Shown piece by piece: positions 45,157-57,509 of a stretch of 64,000 bases of DNA (positions within the stretch are counted from its first letter, which is position 1; each line of letters opens with the position of its first letter). This DNA is from Neonectria sp. B-13 (Eukaryota > Ascomycota > Sordariomycetes > Hypocreales > Nectriaceae). A model generated the notes under the pieces. That model searched no databases. It was not told the DNA's origin and saw nothing but the letters and a program-made list of their open reading frames with translations. The stretch covers positions 496,001 to 560,000 of the forward strand of contig NOKP01000023.1 in assembly GCA_002682825.1 (NCBI GenBank). The letters are read 5' to 3'. The position numbers were made by a program, and so were the translations under genes.

Positions 45157-47912
45157 AGTGAGTCTTGTCTTTTTCCCTTTGCTCCCATCTTCCAACTTCA
45201 TCTTGAAGCTGCTTCTACACTCTACACTTTCACCCATGGCTCTCTTACACAGAGAGAAAGCCATGTCGAAATCATTTTCCTCCTCATCCTTCTCATCAAT
45301 CATCATCCATCTTATAAACGGCCATACTGACATTGTGTTCCTACAGTGATTCCCACCAATGTTAACAAGACTGCTCTCCACCCCGCCGGTGTGACTCCTT
45401 ACCTGGAGCACACTGAGCTCGAGCAGGAGCTTCACGACAAGGCGCACATCGACTACGACCGTGTTGCAATTGTACGTCCCCCTTCATTTTCCATCCATTT
45501 GGGAGCCCCGAAAAGCCAATGGCGCTGACCAAACCGGCTATAGATCCCCAACCCTTCAGTCGCTGCTCTCTACGAGGATGCTCTGGTTTACGAGACCGGA
45601 ACTGCCATCACCTCAAGCGGTGCCCTGACTGCCTACTCTGGAGCCAAGACCGGCCGATCCCCTCTCGACAAGCGAATTGTCAAGGAGCCCTCTTCCGAAG
45701 AGAACATCTGGTAGGTTTCCGCTCCCCTTGATTGCCTGAGTCGCGCACTTGCGCTGGGCTTTGGCATGAAAGTCAAAAAGCTGTGGTGATCATGCGGCTA
45801 ACATTGGTGTCAATAGGTGGGGCCCCGTCAACAAGCCCATGACTACTGATGTAAGTGATACTGCTTGAGCTCCCGCTCCCACTTCCTCTGCGCGTTCTCT
45901 CCACCTCCGTTTCCCACAATTCCCCATTTTCCCTGCACCGGCGTCTGGATTCACAAGCCAAACATACATTCCACCCAGCCCGGAAATCAATGTCCCTTTG
46001 CCCCGAGGATACCCGGAACGCCAGCGCCGGCGTCATGGCTCACCGTGGTGCTTATTCTCTTACCCAATTGCGCGGGCGCTGGTTGGCAGGGGCTTGGGCC
46101 CAGTGGTCCTCCCAGTGGTCCTAGCGGCTCCAGCCCCGGAGCCAGTCCCCGGTTCTCCCCTGGGGGCTGGCGTCATGGGGCCCGGCAATACCAATCATGA
46201 CCCCGCAGAGTTTCCAGTTTGCGCTCTTGCCAAAAAGCTCTGCGCAAAGTCGCCTCCTCAGTCCTGCCCAGTTCCACAACGGCACACGCCCATTCCCCGC
46301 ACCCCTCACCCCTCACCCTTCACCCACCCTTCCCCTCCTTCCCTTCCAGCCGGCAAACCTGTTGCTGTGCACAGGCAGGCGCAGCCGAACCTCGATCAAC
46401 TCCCGAGCTCCAGCCCGAGTCCGAGCCCGTGCGGCCGGCTGCCCCTCTTTTCCCCGATCACGACTTTTCCCGATTCCGGCGGCCGCATTGTGCCCGTTTT
46501 GGAAGTTGTTCGCACGAGCTTGTGATATGACGTTTTGCATTACAGCTACTGACAAATTTCCCCAATAGGTCTGGAAGATCAACCGTGAGCGTGCCGTTGA
46601 CTACCTCAACACCCGAGAACGCATCTACGTTGTCGATGGCTTCGCCGGCTGGGACGAGAGGTATCGCATCCGCGTTCGTGTCATCTGCGCCCGTGCCTAC
46701 CATGCTCTCTTCATGCGCAACATGCTCATCCGCCCCTCGCGTGAGGAGCTCGAGCACTTCCACCCCGACTACACCATCTACAACGCTGGCTCCTTCCCCG
46801 CCAACCGATACACCGAGGGTATGACCTCCGGCACCTCCGTTGCCATCAACTTCGACCAGAAGGAGATGGTCATCCTCGGTACCGAGTACGCCGGCGAGAT
46901 GAAGAAGGGTGTCTTCACCGTTCTCTTCTACGAGATGCCCATCAAGCACAACGTCCTGACCCTCCACTCCTCCGCCAACGAGGGCAAGAACGGCGACGTT
47001 ACCCTCTTCTTCGGTCTGTCCGGTACCGGCAAGACCACCCTCTCCGCCGACCCCAACCGAGCCCTGATCGGTGACGACGAGCACTGCTGGAGCGATCACG
47101 GTGTCTTCAACATCGAGGGTGGCTGCTACGCCAAGACCATTGGCCTGTCCGCCGAGAAGGAGCCCGATATTTTCGGCGCCATCAGGTACGGATCCGTCCT
47201 CGAGAACGTTGTCTTCGACCCCGAGACCCGCGAGGTCGACTACGACGACTGCACCCTCACCGAGAACACTCGCTGCGCCTACCCCATCGAGTACATCCAC
47301 AACGCCAAGATCCCCTGCATGTCCGACAACTCGCCCTCCAACATCATCCTCCTCACCTGCGACGCCCGCGGTGTCCTGCCCCCCATCTCCAAGCTCGACC
47401 GCTCGCAGACCATGTTCCACTTCATCTCCGGTTACACCTCCAAGATGGCCGGTACCGAGGACGGTGTCAACGAGCCCCAGGCCACCTTCTCCACCTGCTT
47501 CGCCCAGCCCTTCCTGGCCCTGCACCCCATGAAGTACGCCAGCATGCTTGCGGACAAGATGGAGAAGCACGGCGCCAACGCCTGGCTCCTCAACACCGGC
47601 TGGGTCGGTGCCGGTTTCGCCCAGGGCGGCAAGCGATGCCCCCTCAAGTACACCCGCGCCATCCTCGACGCCATCCACTCTGGAGAGCTCGCCAAGGTCG
47701 AGTACGAGAACTACGGCGTCTTCAACCTCCAGGTCCCCAAGACCTGCCCCAACGTCCCCGCAGACCTCCTCAACCCCCAGACTGCCTGGACCGCCGGCGA
47801 GGAGTCCTTCCAGAAGGCCGTCGTCAACCTGGGCAAGCTCTTCCGCGAGAACTTCGGCAAGTACGAGAGCGAAGCTACCGAGGACGTTGTCAAGGCCGGC
47901 CCCTCCGTCTAA
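45157..47912 (+). CDS. pck1: Phosphoenolpyruvate carboxykinase (ATP), gluconeogenesis
   Basis: Converts oxaloacetate and ATP to phosphoenolpyruvate in the cytosol, the committed step of gluconeogenesis (acu-6/acuF in Neurospora/Aspergillus). Exons: 45157 (the single A of the start codon, end of a leader exon), 45347-45471, 45544-45710, 45817-45850 and 46569-47912, giving 556 residues. The splice A/TG creates ATG ATT CCC ACC, so the protein begins [16 protein letters not shown], matching the known fungal N-terminus. An in-frame ATG at 45058 would add 33 residues (MRDPVFRTASPFKDPKFKGH and on) that look like translated leader. Motifs seen: [18 protein letters not shown], the kinase-1a P-loop GLSGTGKTT (258-266), then [16 protein letters not shown] and the end block AWTAGEESF. 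Intron 4 is 718 nt, very long for this genome, and exon 4 only 34 nt. Coding GC at third positions is very high, consistent with strong expression. Confidence 0.94.
45851..46568 (+). other. Unusually long fourth intron of PEPCK gene
   Basis: 718 nt between GTAAGTG and a CCCAATAG acceptor; other introns in the window are about 40-150 nt. It contains a 12-base tandem repeat (cccagtggtcct twice, about 46097-46120), C-rich tracts and no open frame that would join to the protein. The flanking residues ([14 protein letters not shown]) are contiguous in known PEPCKs, so no internal exon is missing. Confidence 0.8.
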
Positions 47913-49030
47913 GAAAGACGCCGTGGTTCGTTTGTGGTTGAAGAATGATTGGTTGGTTAAATCAGCATTTCGTTTTTTTGGGTCGGCGTCTTCCATGGCA
48001 GCCAGGCTGCCCTGATTTTCTCTTGATGGGTCACGGATGAGATTGTGTGTAATGTAGGCATGAACAAAGCTTTACGAATCTTCAAAGCAATAGAAAAGTA
48101 CATAACATCTACGGAATATGGTTTCTCTTTCAAATGGTGAATGTGACTTGTAAATGAATTTGATGAGAGGTGAGTAGTTCTGCTTTCACGACGCTCTTGA
48201 GTTGTGTTAGTCGGAACGGACATATTCTAAGGAACTTGACATTCATTAATCCATGGTAAAGTATAGGTGGTAGTAAAGAAACCTCGAATGCCCCCGCTTC
48301 CTAAAGTAATCATCCCTCCAATTCAATCTCCTAGATCCCAGACAGGTGGTCAAATTCGTGATATGGACTGTAGTGGAAGGGGATATCATCTTCTGTGAAG
48401 ACTGGTGCATCATCGGCGTCATAATGCCCAAAGCTAAACTATTTCTCTCCCCGCGGCGGCACTCCATAGCATACCAGATGCGACCACTGATTCGGGAGTT
48501 TAATCTTGGATGGTCATGAGGCTCGAATGTGTTTCTGGTCCGGGATGCGGTCAACTTAAGTCTCCCGTGTCCTCTCCTGTCCAACTTAAAATACCAGTTT
48601 CATCAATGAATGTCTCAAAGAATGTCATTGCTATACCATGGGGTTTATATAGCTTTGAAATGGCCTCAATACATATTAAGGCACTTCACGGTTCAATTGC
48701 TAAGATCGTTCCGTATTCATCGTAAATATTGTTTCATTAACTTCCTGACTTATGCAAGTACCTGGTGGTTGATAACACTGTGAGCCAGGGAACTTGTGCA
48801 ATGTGGCTGAAGGTGGCTTGCTGCTGCTCGTTGTAGTCAGTGCACGCTTCCACAGTGCTTTACGCGGGGTGGCGCGCCAGGGGTATTTGCTTGGGGGCCA
48901 GTTGCTGGGGCAATTATGTCATGACCACAGAAACAAACCACAAGCCACAACCAACAAACGGCCACCAAACGTGCAGCCGTTGTACCATCTTCACACGCAC
49001 TCACCGACACGCACGCGTCGCAATCGGCCC
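47913..49030. other. Intergenic region between PEPCK and SNF2 genes
   Basis: AT-rich 3' flank of PEPCK to about 48760, then promoter and leader of the SNF2 gene. Open frames here (for example minus strand 48246-48584) show no recognisable features. Confidence 0.55.
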
Positions 49031-52000
49031 ATGAACCGCAACGACGCAAGGCCGAAGCCATCGTTCAAGTCGTCTGCGAAGCCCGGCGCCTCTTTTGCAT
49101 TTAAGCCGCGGACTACCCTCTTGTCGACAGAGGAGCCCGACTTCTCCAAAGCTCATCAACCCCCACCACGAAAACACAACACCGCAACGACAGCAACGAA
49201 CCAGAACAACAACAAAACCAGGTCTCGCCTTGACGACACCACCGCCCTCAGAGACCTCGGCACCATGGTCAACGAACGCGCGCCCCCCAAGGCGCCGCTG
49301 CAGTCCATTATGCCCAACACCGGCCCGGGTTCCCGTGAGGACTCCCCGGAAGACATCATCGCACTAATGAGCGGCTTCTCGTCGCTCAAGGGTAAGGTGC
49401 GTGCCGATCCAGGGGACTCTTCCACTGCGTCTGGTATCGCCGCGACGAGCAAGCCCACCTTTGGCCACCCCACCAAGATGATGTCGTCTCGCAAGCAGAG
49501 AGCCGATGTCTTCTTGCGGCAGAAGACTCGACCTGAGCACCACATCGATCAGACCAGAATCGCAGGCCCGAGACCTCCGGAATATCATGACAGAAGGCCC
49601 CCGCCGATGGAAATCTTCAGCTCCAACGCTCCCGTTGTCTCGGTTGCCTCGCAGAGAAGCAATAGCCAAGAGGTGTTCTACACAGATCCCACCAAGGCGA
49701 GCGCGGACCTCAAGGCCTTGTTGGAAGGCGGAATGGACGACGAGGAAGAGGAGGATGAAGAAGAGCAGTCACAGCAGTCACAACAGTCGCAGACCAGTGA
49801 AGCCGGGGACAAGGCCAGCAAGGCCATTGCCGAGCCGAAGTCAGACGGAAAGGACGGGACGATTGACGGCCTTAAAGTAAAGCTACTACCCCACCAGGTA
49901 GAAGGCGTCCAGTGGATGCGTGGTCGAGAACTCGGGCCCATCAAGCGAGGAAAAGTCCCCAAGGGCGGAATCCTGGCGGATGACATGGGCCTCGGCAAGA
50001 CACTACAAACCATCTCCCTCATCCTCACAAATCGGAAGCCCGAGAAGGACTCCCCGGGATGGAAGAAGCACTTTGAGAAAATTGAGAAGACGACACTCGT
50101 GGTGGCACCACTGGCGCTTATCCGGCAGTGGGAGCACGAGATTAAGGACAGGGTGGAGAGATCTCAAGGACTCAAGGTCTGCGTTCACCACGGACCGCAG
50201 CGGACGAAGCGTTGGCAGGACCTGGCCCTCTATGATGTGGTTGTCACGACGTACCAGATCCTCGTCTCAGAGCACGGTCACTCTTCAGAGGCTGAGGGCG
50301 GCCCCAAGACGGGTTGCTTCGGGCCACATTGGTGGCGAGTTGTCCTCGACGAGGCTCACACGATCAAGAACCGTAACGCAAAGGCCACCAAGGCGTGTTA
50401 TGCCCTGCGTTCCGAGTATCGGTGGTGCTTGTCCGGCACGCCCATGCAGAACAACCTGGATGAGCTTCAGTCCCTCGTCAAGTTCCTCCGTATCCGCCCC
50501 TACGACGATCTCAAGGAGTGGAAAGCTCATATCGATTTACCTATGAAGAACGGCAAAGGCCACATTGCCATCCGCAGATTGCACAGTCTGCTTCGCTGCT
50601 TCATGAAGCGGCGAACCAAGGATATTCTGAAGGAGGCTGGCGCACTCAACCCTGGTGGCAAGCCGTCGGCTGAAGGTGAGGAGTCCACAACGGGCTTCAA
50701 GGTCACCGAGCGCAAGATTGTCACAGTATCAACCAAGCTGTCACCCGCAGAGCGCAAGTTCTATGGCCGGCTGGAGGCTCGCACCGAAAAAAGCATCGGA
50801 AACATGATGCAGGGCCGGGTTAACTATGCCAACGCGCTGACTCTCCTGTTGCGGTTACGTCAGGCATGCAACCATCCGAAGCTGGTGGAGGGCAAATTGG
50901 ACAAGGATGCGTTGACCACAGACCCAAGCCAAAAGCCCCAGGAAGCGGATGTTGATGCCATGGCTGACATGTTCGCTGGCATGGGCATCGTGTCCAAAGG
51001 CTGCAATATCTGCGGACGCGACCTGAGCATACAAGATACTGGACTGGCCAAGGAAATGTGTTCGGAGTGTCGCGAGGACTTGGCCTACTTCAACGCTCAT
51101 GAAACCCCACAGAAGAAGAAGTCGGTCAAGAAAGACAAATCTAAGAAAAAGAAAGGGGAGAGGGCTATTGAGAAGAAGCCCGTAGTTGAAGAGGATGAGT
51201 CACCTGTGAAGACCACTCGCCGCCCTCGCAACCGCAACGCCATTATCGACAGCGAAGACGAGGAGGCTGAAGGTAGCTGGATTGTTCCCGAAGACCAGCA
51301 GGGCTCCATTCGACTCGGAAAGGCCGGTGGCAAAGAGGACGAAAACGCCGAGGGCGGCGGCGACTGGCTCGGCTCTGACGACTCGGAAGATGAGGGTGAA
51401 AGCAAAGTCCAGGACCAGAGCAACCTCAGCAGCTTTGTCGTGGACGACGAAGTGGCCAAAAAGGAGAAGGGGTACCGCTCAGCCGACGAAGCGTCGGATG
51501 ATGACTCGTTGTTGTCAGTGTCGGCGCTTACAAAACAGATGGCAGCCCAGACGTTAGACGAGGGTCAAGATGGCTCTGTTGCTGATACCACAGCAGCGGA
51601 TTCTTCTGTTGCCGACACATCTGCTGCTGACACCACCACGGCAGATACGACGAACACCCCTGAATCCGAGGCGTCGAATTCAGAAGATGACTCGGAAGAG
51701 GACTCCTCTCTCCTCTCATCTGATGAAGACGAAGTCTACAACCCCCAGCCAAGCCAGATCCTCGCTTCGGCCAAAATCCGCGAGCTCATCAAAATCCTTT
51801 CAGCCGAGGTCCAAGAACACAAATTCATCGTCTTCTCCCAGTTCACGTCCATGCTCGACCTCATCGAGCCTTTCTTCCGCAAGGAAAAGTTCCGGTTCGT
51901 CCGCTACGACGGGTCGATGAAGAACGACGAGCGCGAGGAGAGCCTGCGAAGCCTGCGCTCTGACAAGAGGACGCGTATCCTCCTCTGCAGTCTCAAGTGT

Positions 52001-52494
52001 GGTAGCTTGGGACTGAACCTCACGGCCGCGACGAGAGTTGTTATCCTCGAGCCGTTTTGGAACCCCGTATGTCTCTTCACAGAAAACACCTTACATATGC
52101 ATGCTCGGTACGCTAACTCAGATCATAGTTCGTTGAGGAACAAGCCATCGACCGTGTCCACCGCCTCACCCAAACCGTCGATGTCATCATTTACAAGCTC
52201 ACCGTCGACAAGACAGTCGAGGAGCGCATCCTTGACCTGCAGAACAAGAAGCGCCTTCTCGCTGAGCAGGCCATCGATGGCAGCATGAAGAAGGGCGGCT
52301 TTAAGCTCGGTCTCAACGAGCTCATCGACCTCTTCAAGCCTGGCAGTTACGATAACCATGCCTTGCTGGGCTCGACCAGCGATGGCGAGGAGGAGAGTCT
52401 TGAGGAGAAGGGCATGAGAGCTGCTGCGCATTTGACGAAGAAGAAGCCTGGTCTGGGGAGACAGGAAAGCGAGATTTATGGCCGGCGATGGTAG
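49031..52494 (+). CDS. SNF2-family ATPase of the Rad5/Rad16 group, four-cysteine knuckle in place of RING
   Basis: Probable chromatin or DNA-repair translocase of 1133 residues; exons 49031-52066 and 52129-52494, joined at [19 protein letters not shown]. The N-terminal 260 residues are disordered. The SNF2_N lobe starts with [12 protein letters not shown]. It has the Walker A box DDMGLGKT (317-324), box II DEAH (440-443) and the [13 protein letters not shown] motif. A long insertion follows, with Cys658, Cys661, Cys677 and Cys680 (CNICGRDL ... CSEC) and then about 230 acidic residues with DTT/ADT repeats. The Helicase_C lobe starts near 910 ([14 protein letters not shown]) and contains QFTSMLDL and [15 protein letters not shown]. 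The lobe arrangement and DEAH box are of the Rad5/Rad16/Uls1 group, but a full C3HC4 RING is not present. Exact orthology (Uls1, Rrp2 or TTF2-like) is not settled by reading alone. Start at 49031 is the first in-frame ATG with plausible protein after it. Confidence 0.88.
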
Positions 52495-53030
52495 ACGATA
52501 CGACAAAAGCTAAGACATTAGGCAGGGATACATGGCGGCGTTTTGGGGTTGTGCCAATTTTGGGGACTGGTTATGGTCATGGGGCACGGAACGATAGATG
52601 TCTTAACGAAGCTGGTTGTTCATGATTATTTCATGCCTGATGTTTGATGTCCTCATCATGGAGATGTACTTATAGCTCATATTGCCCTTGTGAATGGCAC
52701 ATACTTATCACCTTCGCCAACATGAACTTCACCCAACAAACATGAACCGAACGTAACTTCTCAATCAACAAGCCAAAGGAATGAATGAATGATTGCGGCC
52801 GTGATGGTATCGTACAAAGAAAGAATACCCAAAGACCCAAGAAATAGTCAACCCGCCCCTCCAAACAAACACACATCATGATACCGTAGGTGAGATAGAT
52901 CAAGGTGGAAGGGAAGAATTAGACACGGAAGCAACTATTAACAGCCCCCAACTCATCCGCGTTCCAAGTCCTCTTACAATGAATGACCCTAGGAGCGGGT
53001 GTATACAGAGGAATTCGTGTACAAACAATC
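52495..53030. other. Convergent 3' flanks of SNF2 and Hse1 genes
   Basis: AT-rich untranslated sequence. No gene is seen. Confidence 0.65.
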
Positions 53031-55368
53031 TTAGTATACGCCGTTCTGTCGGTAGTAGTCATTGGGAGCTGGAGCCGAGGGAGCATCACCCGGGGGAACG
53101 TAGGGCTTGTACTGTGGCTGGCCAGGGGGAGCACCCTGGCTGGGCAAAGTGTGACGGGAATCGTATGCACCGCCTCCGGGTTGCAGAGGAGGTGGTGTCA
53201 TGACGCTCACCGGCACCTGTGGCGGCTGACCTGTTGGAACGGCAGGAGGCGCTTGAGTAGGTGGGTTGTAGCTCTGGTACTGAGCGGGGGGCTGCTGCTG
53301 TTGCTGCGGGGCATAGGAGCTGATGGGGGGCAGGTTAGAGTCGGCCTGATCATCGGGCGAGTACGCGGAGCTGGAGTACGCTGCAGCCGAGTTGGGGTTG
53401 TTGGGTGCAATAGGCGAGTCGTAGACCGATGTGGCAAGCTCCTGGGCGCCGTAGGTACTCGTGGGTCGCTGTTGGTTGAGTGGAGGCTGAGAATAGGGGT
53501 TGTTATCCTGGGGAGGAGGGTGAGAGTAGGGCGTGTAGCTCTGGGCGGGAGGAGATGTGTTGATGGGAGCGGGCTGCCTGCCGTCGGCGGGGGTCTGGTC
53601 TCTCGGCGGGTACTGCTGGTTAGACGGGACTTCGGCGCCGGCGACGTAGAACGGGGGCTGGTTCTGCTGCGATTGTGATTGCGGTTGGAAGTTGGGAGGA
53701 GGAGACGATGTTTGGTATGGCGCGTGGTCTATACGTGATCAAGGTCAGTATTGGTCGTGTCGCAAAGAGAACGATGGTTGACTTACCAACACGGGGAGCC
53801 GCGTATCTTTGTTCCTGGTCTGGCGGCTGCTGGGGAGGATATCCCCCGTACCCCTGTCCCTGGGGACCTGGCCGAATGGCATACTGTTGATAGCTAGGCT
53901 GGGGTGGGTGAGCCATGGAGGACTCAAGGAGGGCCTCGTAGTCCCGCCGAGCCTTGATGAACTTTTCGTTGAGCTGGGTAAAGTCGTCTACGGCCTGTCA
54001 GCGAAGAGTCAATCGCATCAGGAAGTATAGGTACTCACCCTTCTTTTGGGAATACTTCTCAATCAGCTTGATCAGCTTCGGTCGGATGGCTAGTGTCTGG
54101 TGATATAGCTTCTACAACCTCGTTAGCAATCTGGATTCCGCCTTTCTCTTTTGGAGACCTGACACATACCGAAATCTCCTCGTTGTCCTCCTCCTTAGGC
54201 GCTGTGTTGGAGGTGCTCAAGAGGGTCAACAGCTTCTCAACATTCTTGATCTCGGCAAAGACCTCGGCCTCCATCTGGGCCTCGCGCTGCAGTTCATCCG
54301 GAGTTGGGTCGGACAGCTTCTCGACGTAGTTGAGAGGGAAGATACCCGTCTTCCCTCGCAGGGAGCCTCGCCACCAATCCTTGTAGACACTTTCGAGAAC
54401 GGCAATGACGTCGCCCTTCTTAAACTCGAGCTCACCAGGCTCAGAGGGAGCAAAGTCGAACTGGGCGCGAACTCGGCTGACGGTGGCAGCCGTGGTACCC
54501 GCAGGCACGACGGGCGGAGGGGTATCCTGTTGACCGCTGGGACCGGCCTGGGAGCTGGATCCGGCTGGAGCGACCTTCTTGCGCTCCTCCTCCTCCAAAC
54601 TCAGCTTGAGAGCGATTTGGAGCTCGTCCTCCTCTTTTTGGCGATCGACATCGGTGAGACCACGCTTCTGGGGTGCGCTTGGGGGATGGAGGGTGGGGTT
54701 GCTCTTCTTGACGGTGTAGTAGACTTGGCCCATGATGCCGAGCTCAGGGTCGTCGCTGAACATCTCAGTCCATTCCTTCATGCGCTCGAGGACTTTGGGC
54801 TTGACCTGACTGTGGGTATTACGATCGTTGGCGAGGCGGTGGAGAGCATCGGTGAAGGCGCGACTGGAGATTTCGCGGCACATGGGCTTGCCGCAGTTCT
54901 GGGAGAGAGCATGTGCAAGCTATCAAGTGTTAGAAAATAGACCCTTTAGCTTCAACGAAGTTAGGCGTACCTCAAGAGTGTAGAGCTGGACGTTGGCGTT
55001 GCGGTGGGCGAGTCGCTTGATCATGCTCTGGACAACCTCCTTGGGACCGTTCTGGTCACCGGTGACTTTGTCGCAGACCTCCATGATGGCGGCCCAGTCC
55101 TCGGAGGTGAGGTTCTCGTCGGTGGCCTTGGCTGCATTGCTGTTAGTGACATGTGATCGGGACGAGAATGGGTACCTAGTTGGTGATTTGTTTGCAGCGT
55201 CTGCCTACTGGTAGACGGTGGAGATGACGATGACGATGACGAGGCTCTAGGACCAGACAGGATGGAGAGAAAACAAGCGGGCATGTTGAAATTCAGGGAG
55301 GAAGCTGGAGGAAAAGTACACGTACCGACGACATCGTCAAAAGGGCTAGCTGCTGCTGCTCGAAACAT
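53031..55368 (-). CDS. hse1: Hse1, ESCRT-0 subunit (STAM homologue)
   Basis: Partner of Vps27 in ESCRT-0; sorts ubiquitinated cargo at endosomes. Six exons (minus): 55368-55326, 55131-54971, 54919-54170, 54111-54039, 53987-53787 and 53728-53031, all in frame, giving 641 residues. The VHS domain (about 10-145) includes KATDENLTSEDWAAIMEVCD and NVQLYTLELAHALSQNCG. A UIM lies at about 165-185 (EDELQIALKLSLEEEERKK). The SH3 domain is at about 218-275 (VRAQFDFAPSEPGELEFKKG and KDWWRGSLRGKTGIFPLNYVE). A GAT-like helical segment (about 280-390) spans exons 3-5, and the rest is a Pro/Gln/Tyr-rich tail with SPPP- and PPQ-type repeats. This is the standard fungal Hse1 architecture. It pairs functionally with the epsin at the left end of the window, since both are ubiquitin-binding trafficking adaptors. 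Confidence 0.95.
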
Positions 55369-56281
55369 GGCGGGCTATGATGGTGCTGCCAAGCAGGCCG
55401 CACTAGGTGGTCAAGCAAGCTGAGCGGGGGATGCGCCGAGATGGAGGAGACGTCGATGTGGTCGGTGATGCGATGGGCTTGTGATGTTTTGGAGGAGAAG
55501 AAGGATATGAGGATGCAAGGAGGGAAAAGAAAGACGCGGCACGTCGTTCTTGTGCAAGAGGTGGGTTGGTGAGGTTGTTGGGTGTTGGTTGTTGGCCCGG
55601 GGGTGTGTCGGTGGTGGAACGTCGAGTGGTAGTCGTAGGCGGCGTCGTGGGCGTCGTAGGCGTTGTACGTAGGCACGAACCTTTGGTGGGATAGCGCGAA
55701 GACGGCAGGGAGAAGGCTGAGGCTGAGGCTGAGGCTGAGGCTTCGGACTCGGAGAAGTGAAGTGGTAGGTAGGTTGTGTAGGTAAGTCGGAGAGAGGTGG
55801 AGGTGGACAGTGAGATGGAGATGGTATCAATCGTCCATCAGGCTGCTGTCTCCAGCCGGTCTGTTCTGTCTGTAGCAGACCTGCGCGTGCTCTCATTGGC
55901 TGGCTCGTGTGCTGCCGCCACTCGTTCGTCATCCATCAGAGGGGCTGAGCTCTAGCAGGGTCCCCGCCCGCCCACTGCGGTCAACTGCTAGTGCTGCTAC
56001 CACCACTCAACCCACTGTACAGCTGCTAAAAGAAATAGCTGTTCAGGTGCCTGCTCACGACGGTGACGACAGTTTTCGCACTGACGCGCGGGTACGAGGT
56101 ACTTCTGGAAGCTCGCTCTCGCGCCGATGGAAAAGGCCGCGCATGCGCCACACTGCCACACGTCAGCCACATCCGTCCCCTGTGCGTGCCTTGATGTCTA
56201 CATAGTATAGACGCCTACCAGCCCGTCACCGGACTCGTTCCTCGACAATCGACGTCTCACTCTGCATGACGGCAAGCCACA
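55369..56281. other. Divergent promoter region of Hse1 and ketopantoate reductase genes
   Basis: 913 bases. Contains a GGCTGA hexanucleotide run (55715-55742) and a CT-rich Hse1 leader. No gene is supported. Confidence 0.6.
55715..55742 (+). repeat. GGCTGA hexanucleotide repeat, about 4.7 units
   Basis: Perfect tandem ggctga units in the Hse1 upstream region. Confidence 0.85.
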
Positions 56282-57509
56282 ATGGCAGATAACAGGTGAA
56301 TCTAGATCCCTTGCCTTGTCCCGTCCGATTCCGCCAGTATGCAGCGGGTGGCGTCGATGCTTCGTTCGGGACGCTCGTGTTGACTGACCTGGTTTCTGAG
56401 CAGCCGTATCAACATCGTCTTTGTCGGCGCGGGTGCCGTGGGGTGTTTCTACGCTTCCCGCTTACACCATGTAACGTGCTCTCCTTATGTCTGCCCGAGA
56501 CATTCAGGCGGGTCTCTTGTACTGACCACCGGCCCGGTAGCCCTCTCACAATGTCCACGTTTCCCTTGTGGCCCGCTCCAATTACGCCGCTATCCAGAAG
56601 GACGGCGTCAAGCTGCAGACCCGGAGCTTCGGTGACTACACTTTTGTCCCCGATGCTGCGTTCCCCTCTGTGAGTGCGGCGGCTGCTGAGCAAGGGGCCA
56701 GGCGAGACTGGCATTATATCGTCGTCACGACCAAGGCCCTGCCCGACGTGAGCGACGACTCGGAGATGATTACGCCTCTCGTGGGACCCGAGTCGTGTAT
56801 CATCCTCATCCAAAACGGCGTCGGCGTCGAGGAGCCCTTCCGGAAGCGCTTCCCGGATACGCCCATCGTTAGTGCAGTGACCGTCATCAGCGCGGAGCAG
56901 ACATCCCCGGGCACGATCCGGCAGAACCGGTGGACACGCATCAGCATCGGCCCGTACAGCGACGGCCTCGGCACGGGCTCCGCCGACGTGCTCCGGCGCG
57001 GGACCGCCAGCACGGAGGCACTGACACGGTGGTGGACCGACCTGGGAGGCATCCGCGACGTAGAGCCGCACGACGAGGTCGGCCTGCAGACGGTGCGGTG
57101 GCACAAGCTGTGCATCAACGCGGCCATGAACCCGTCGGCGGTGCTGTCGGGCGGGCGGGGCAACGCGGACATGGTGGCGGACCCGGAGCTGCGCCGGCAC
57201 CTGCTGGGCGTCATGCACGAGATCCGGGACGCGGTGCCGCGGATCCTGGGGCGGCCGTTCCCGGAGAGCATGGCGTCGCCGGAAAAGATTGTCGAGAGCA
57301 CCGCCCGGAACAAGGGCGCGCGGCCGAGCATGCTGCTGGACTGGGAGGGCGGCAAGCCCCTGGAGCTGGAGGTCATCCTGGGCAATCCTGTGCGCATCGC
57401 GAGAGAGAGGGGCGTTGAGATGCCCAGGCTGCAGAGCTTGTATGCGTTGCTGAGGTCTGCGCAGCTGATGAGGAAGGCTAACGAGAGTGAGGCCAAAGGG
57501 AAATTGTAG
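56282..57509 (+). CDS. 2-dehydropantoate 2-reductase (ketopantoate reductase, ApbA/PanE family)
   Basis: NADPH-dependent reduction of ketopantoate to pantoate, a step of pantothenate/CoA synthesis. Exons 56282-56295 (14 nt, MADN plus two bases), 56404-56470 and 56541-57509 give 349 residues. The N-terminal Rossmann strand reads INIVFVGAGAVGCFYA with GxGxxG intact. Lys92 in VVTTKALPDV and the C-terminal-domain block WHKLCINAAMNPSAVLSG are conserved; Lys216 in this block corresponds to the catalytic Lys of E. coli PanE, in my reading. The C-terminal signature region PSMLLDWEGGKPLELEVILG is the substrate-binding part. GC content is higher than in neighbours. Fungi carry several paralogues of this family, some acting on other 2-oxo acids, so the physiological substrate is inferred. 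Confidence 0.9.

Noticed and set aside
46458..47996. 512-codon open frame on the minus strand opposite PEPCK
   Set aside because: It is a mirror of the GC-rich third positions of PEPCK, Gly/Val/Glu-rich with no domain.
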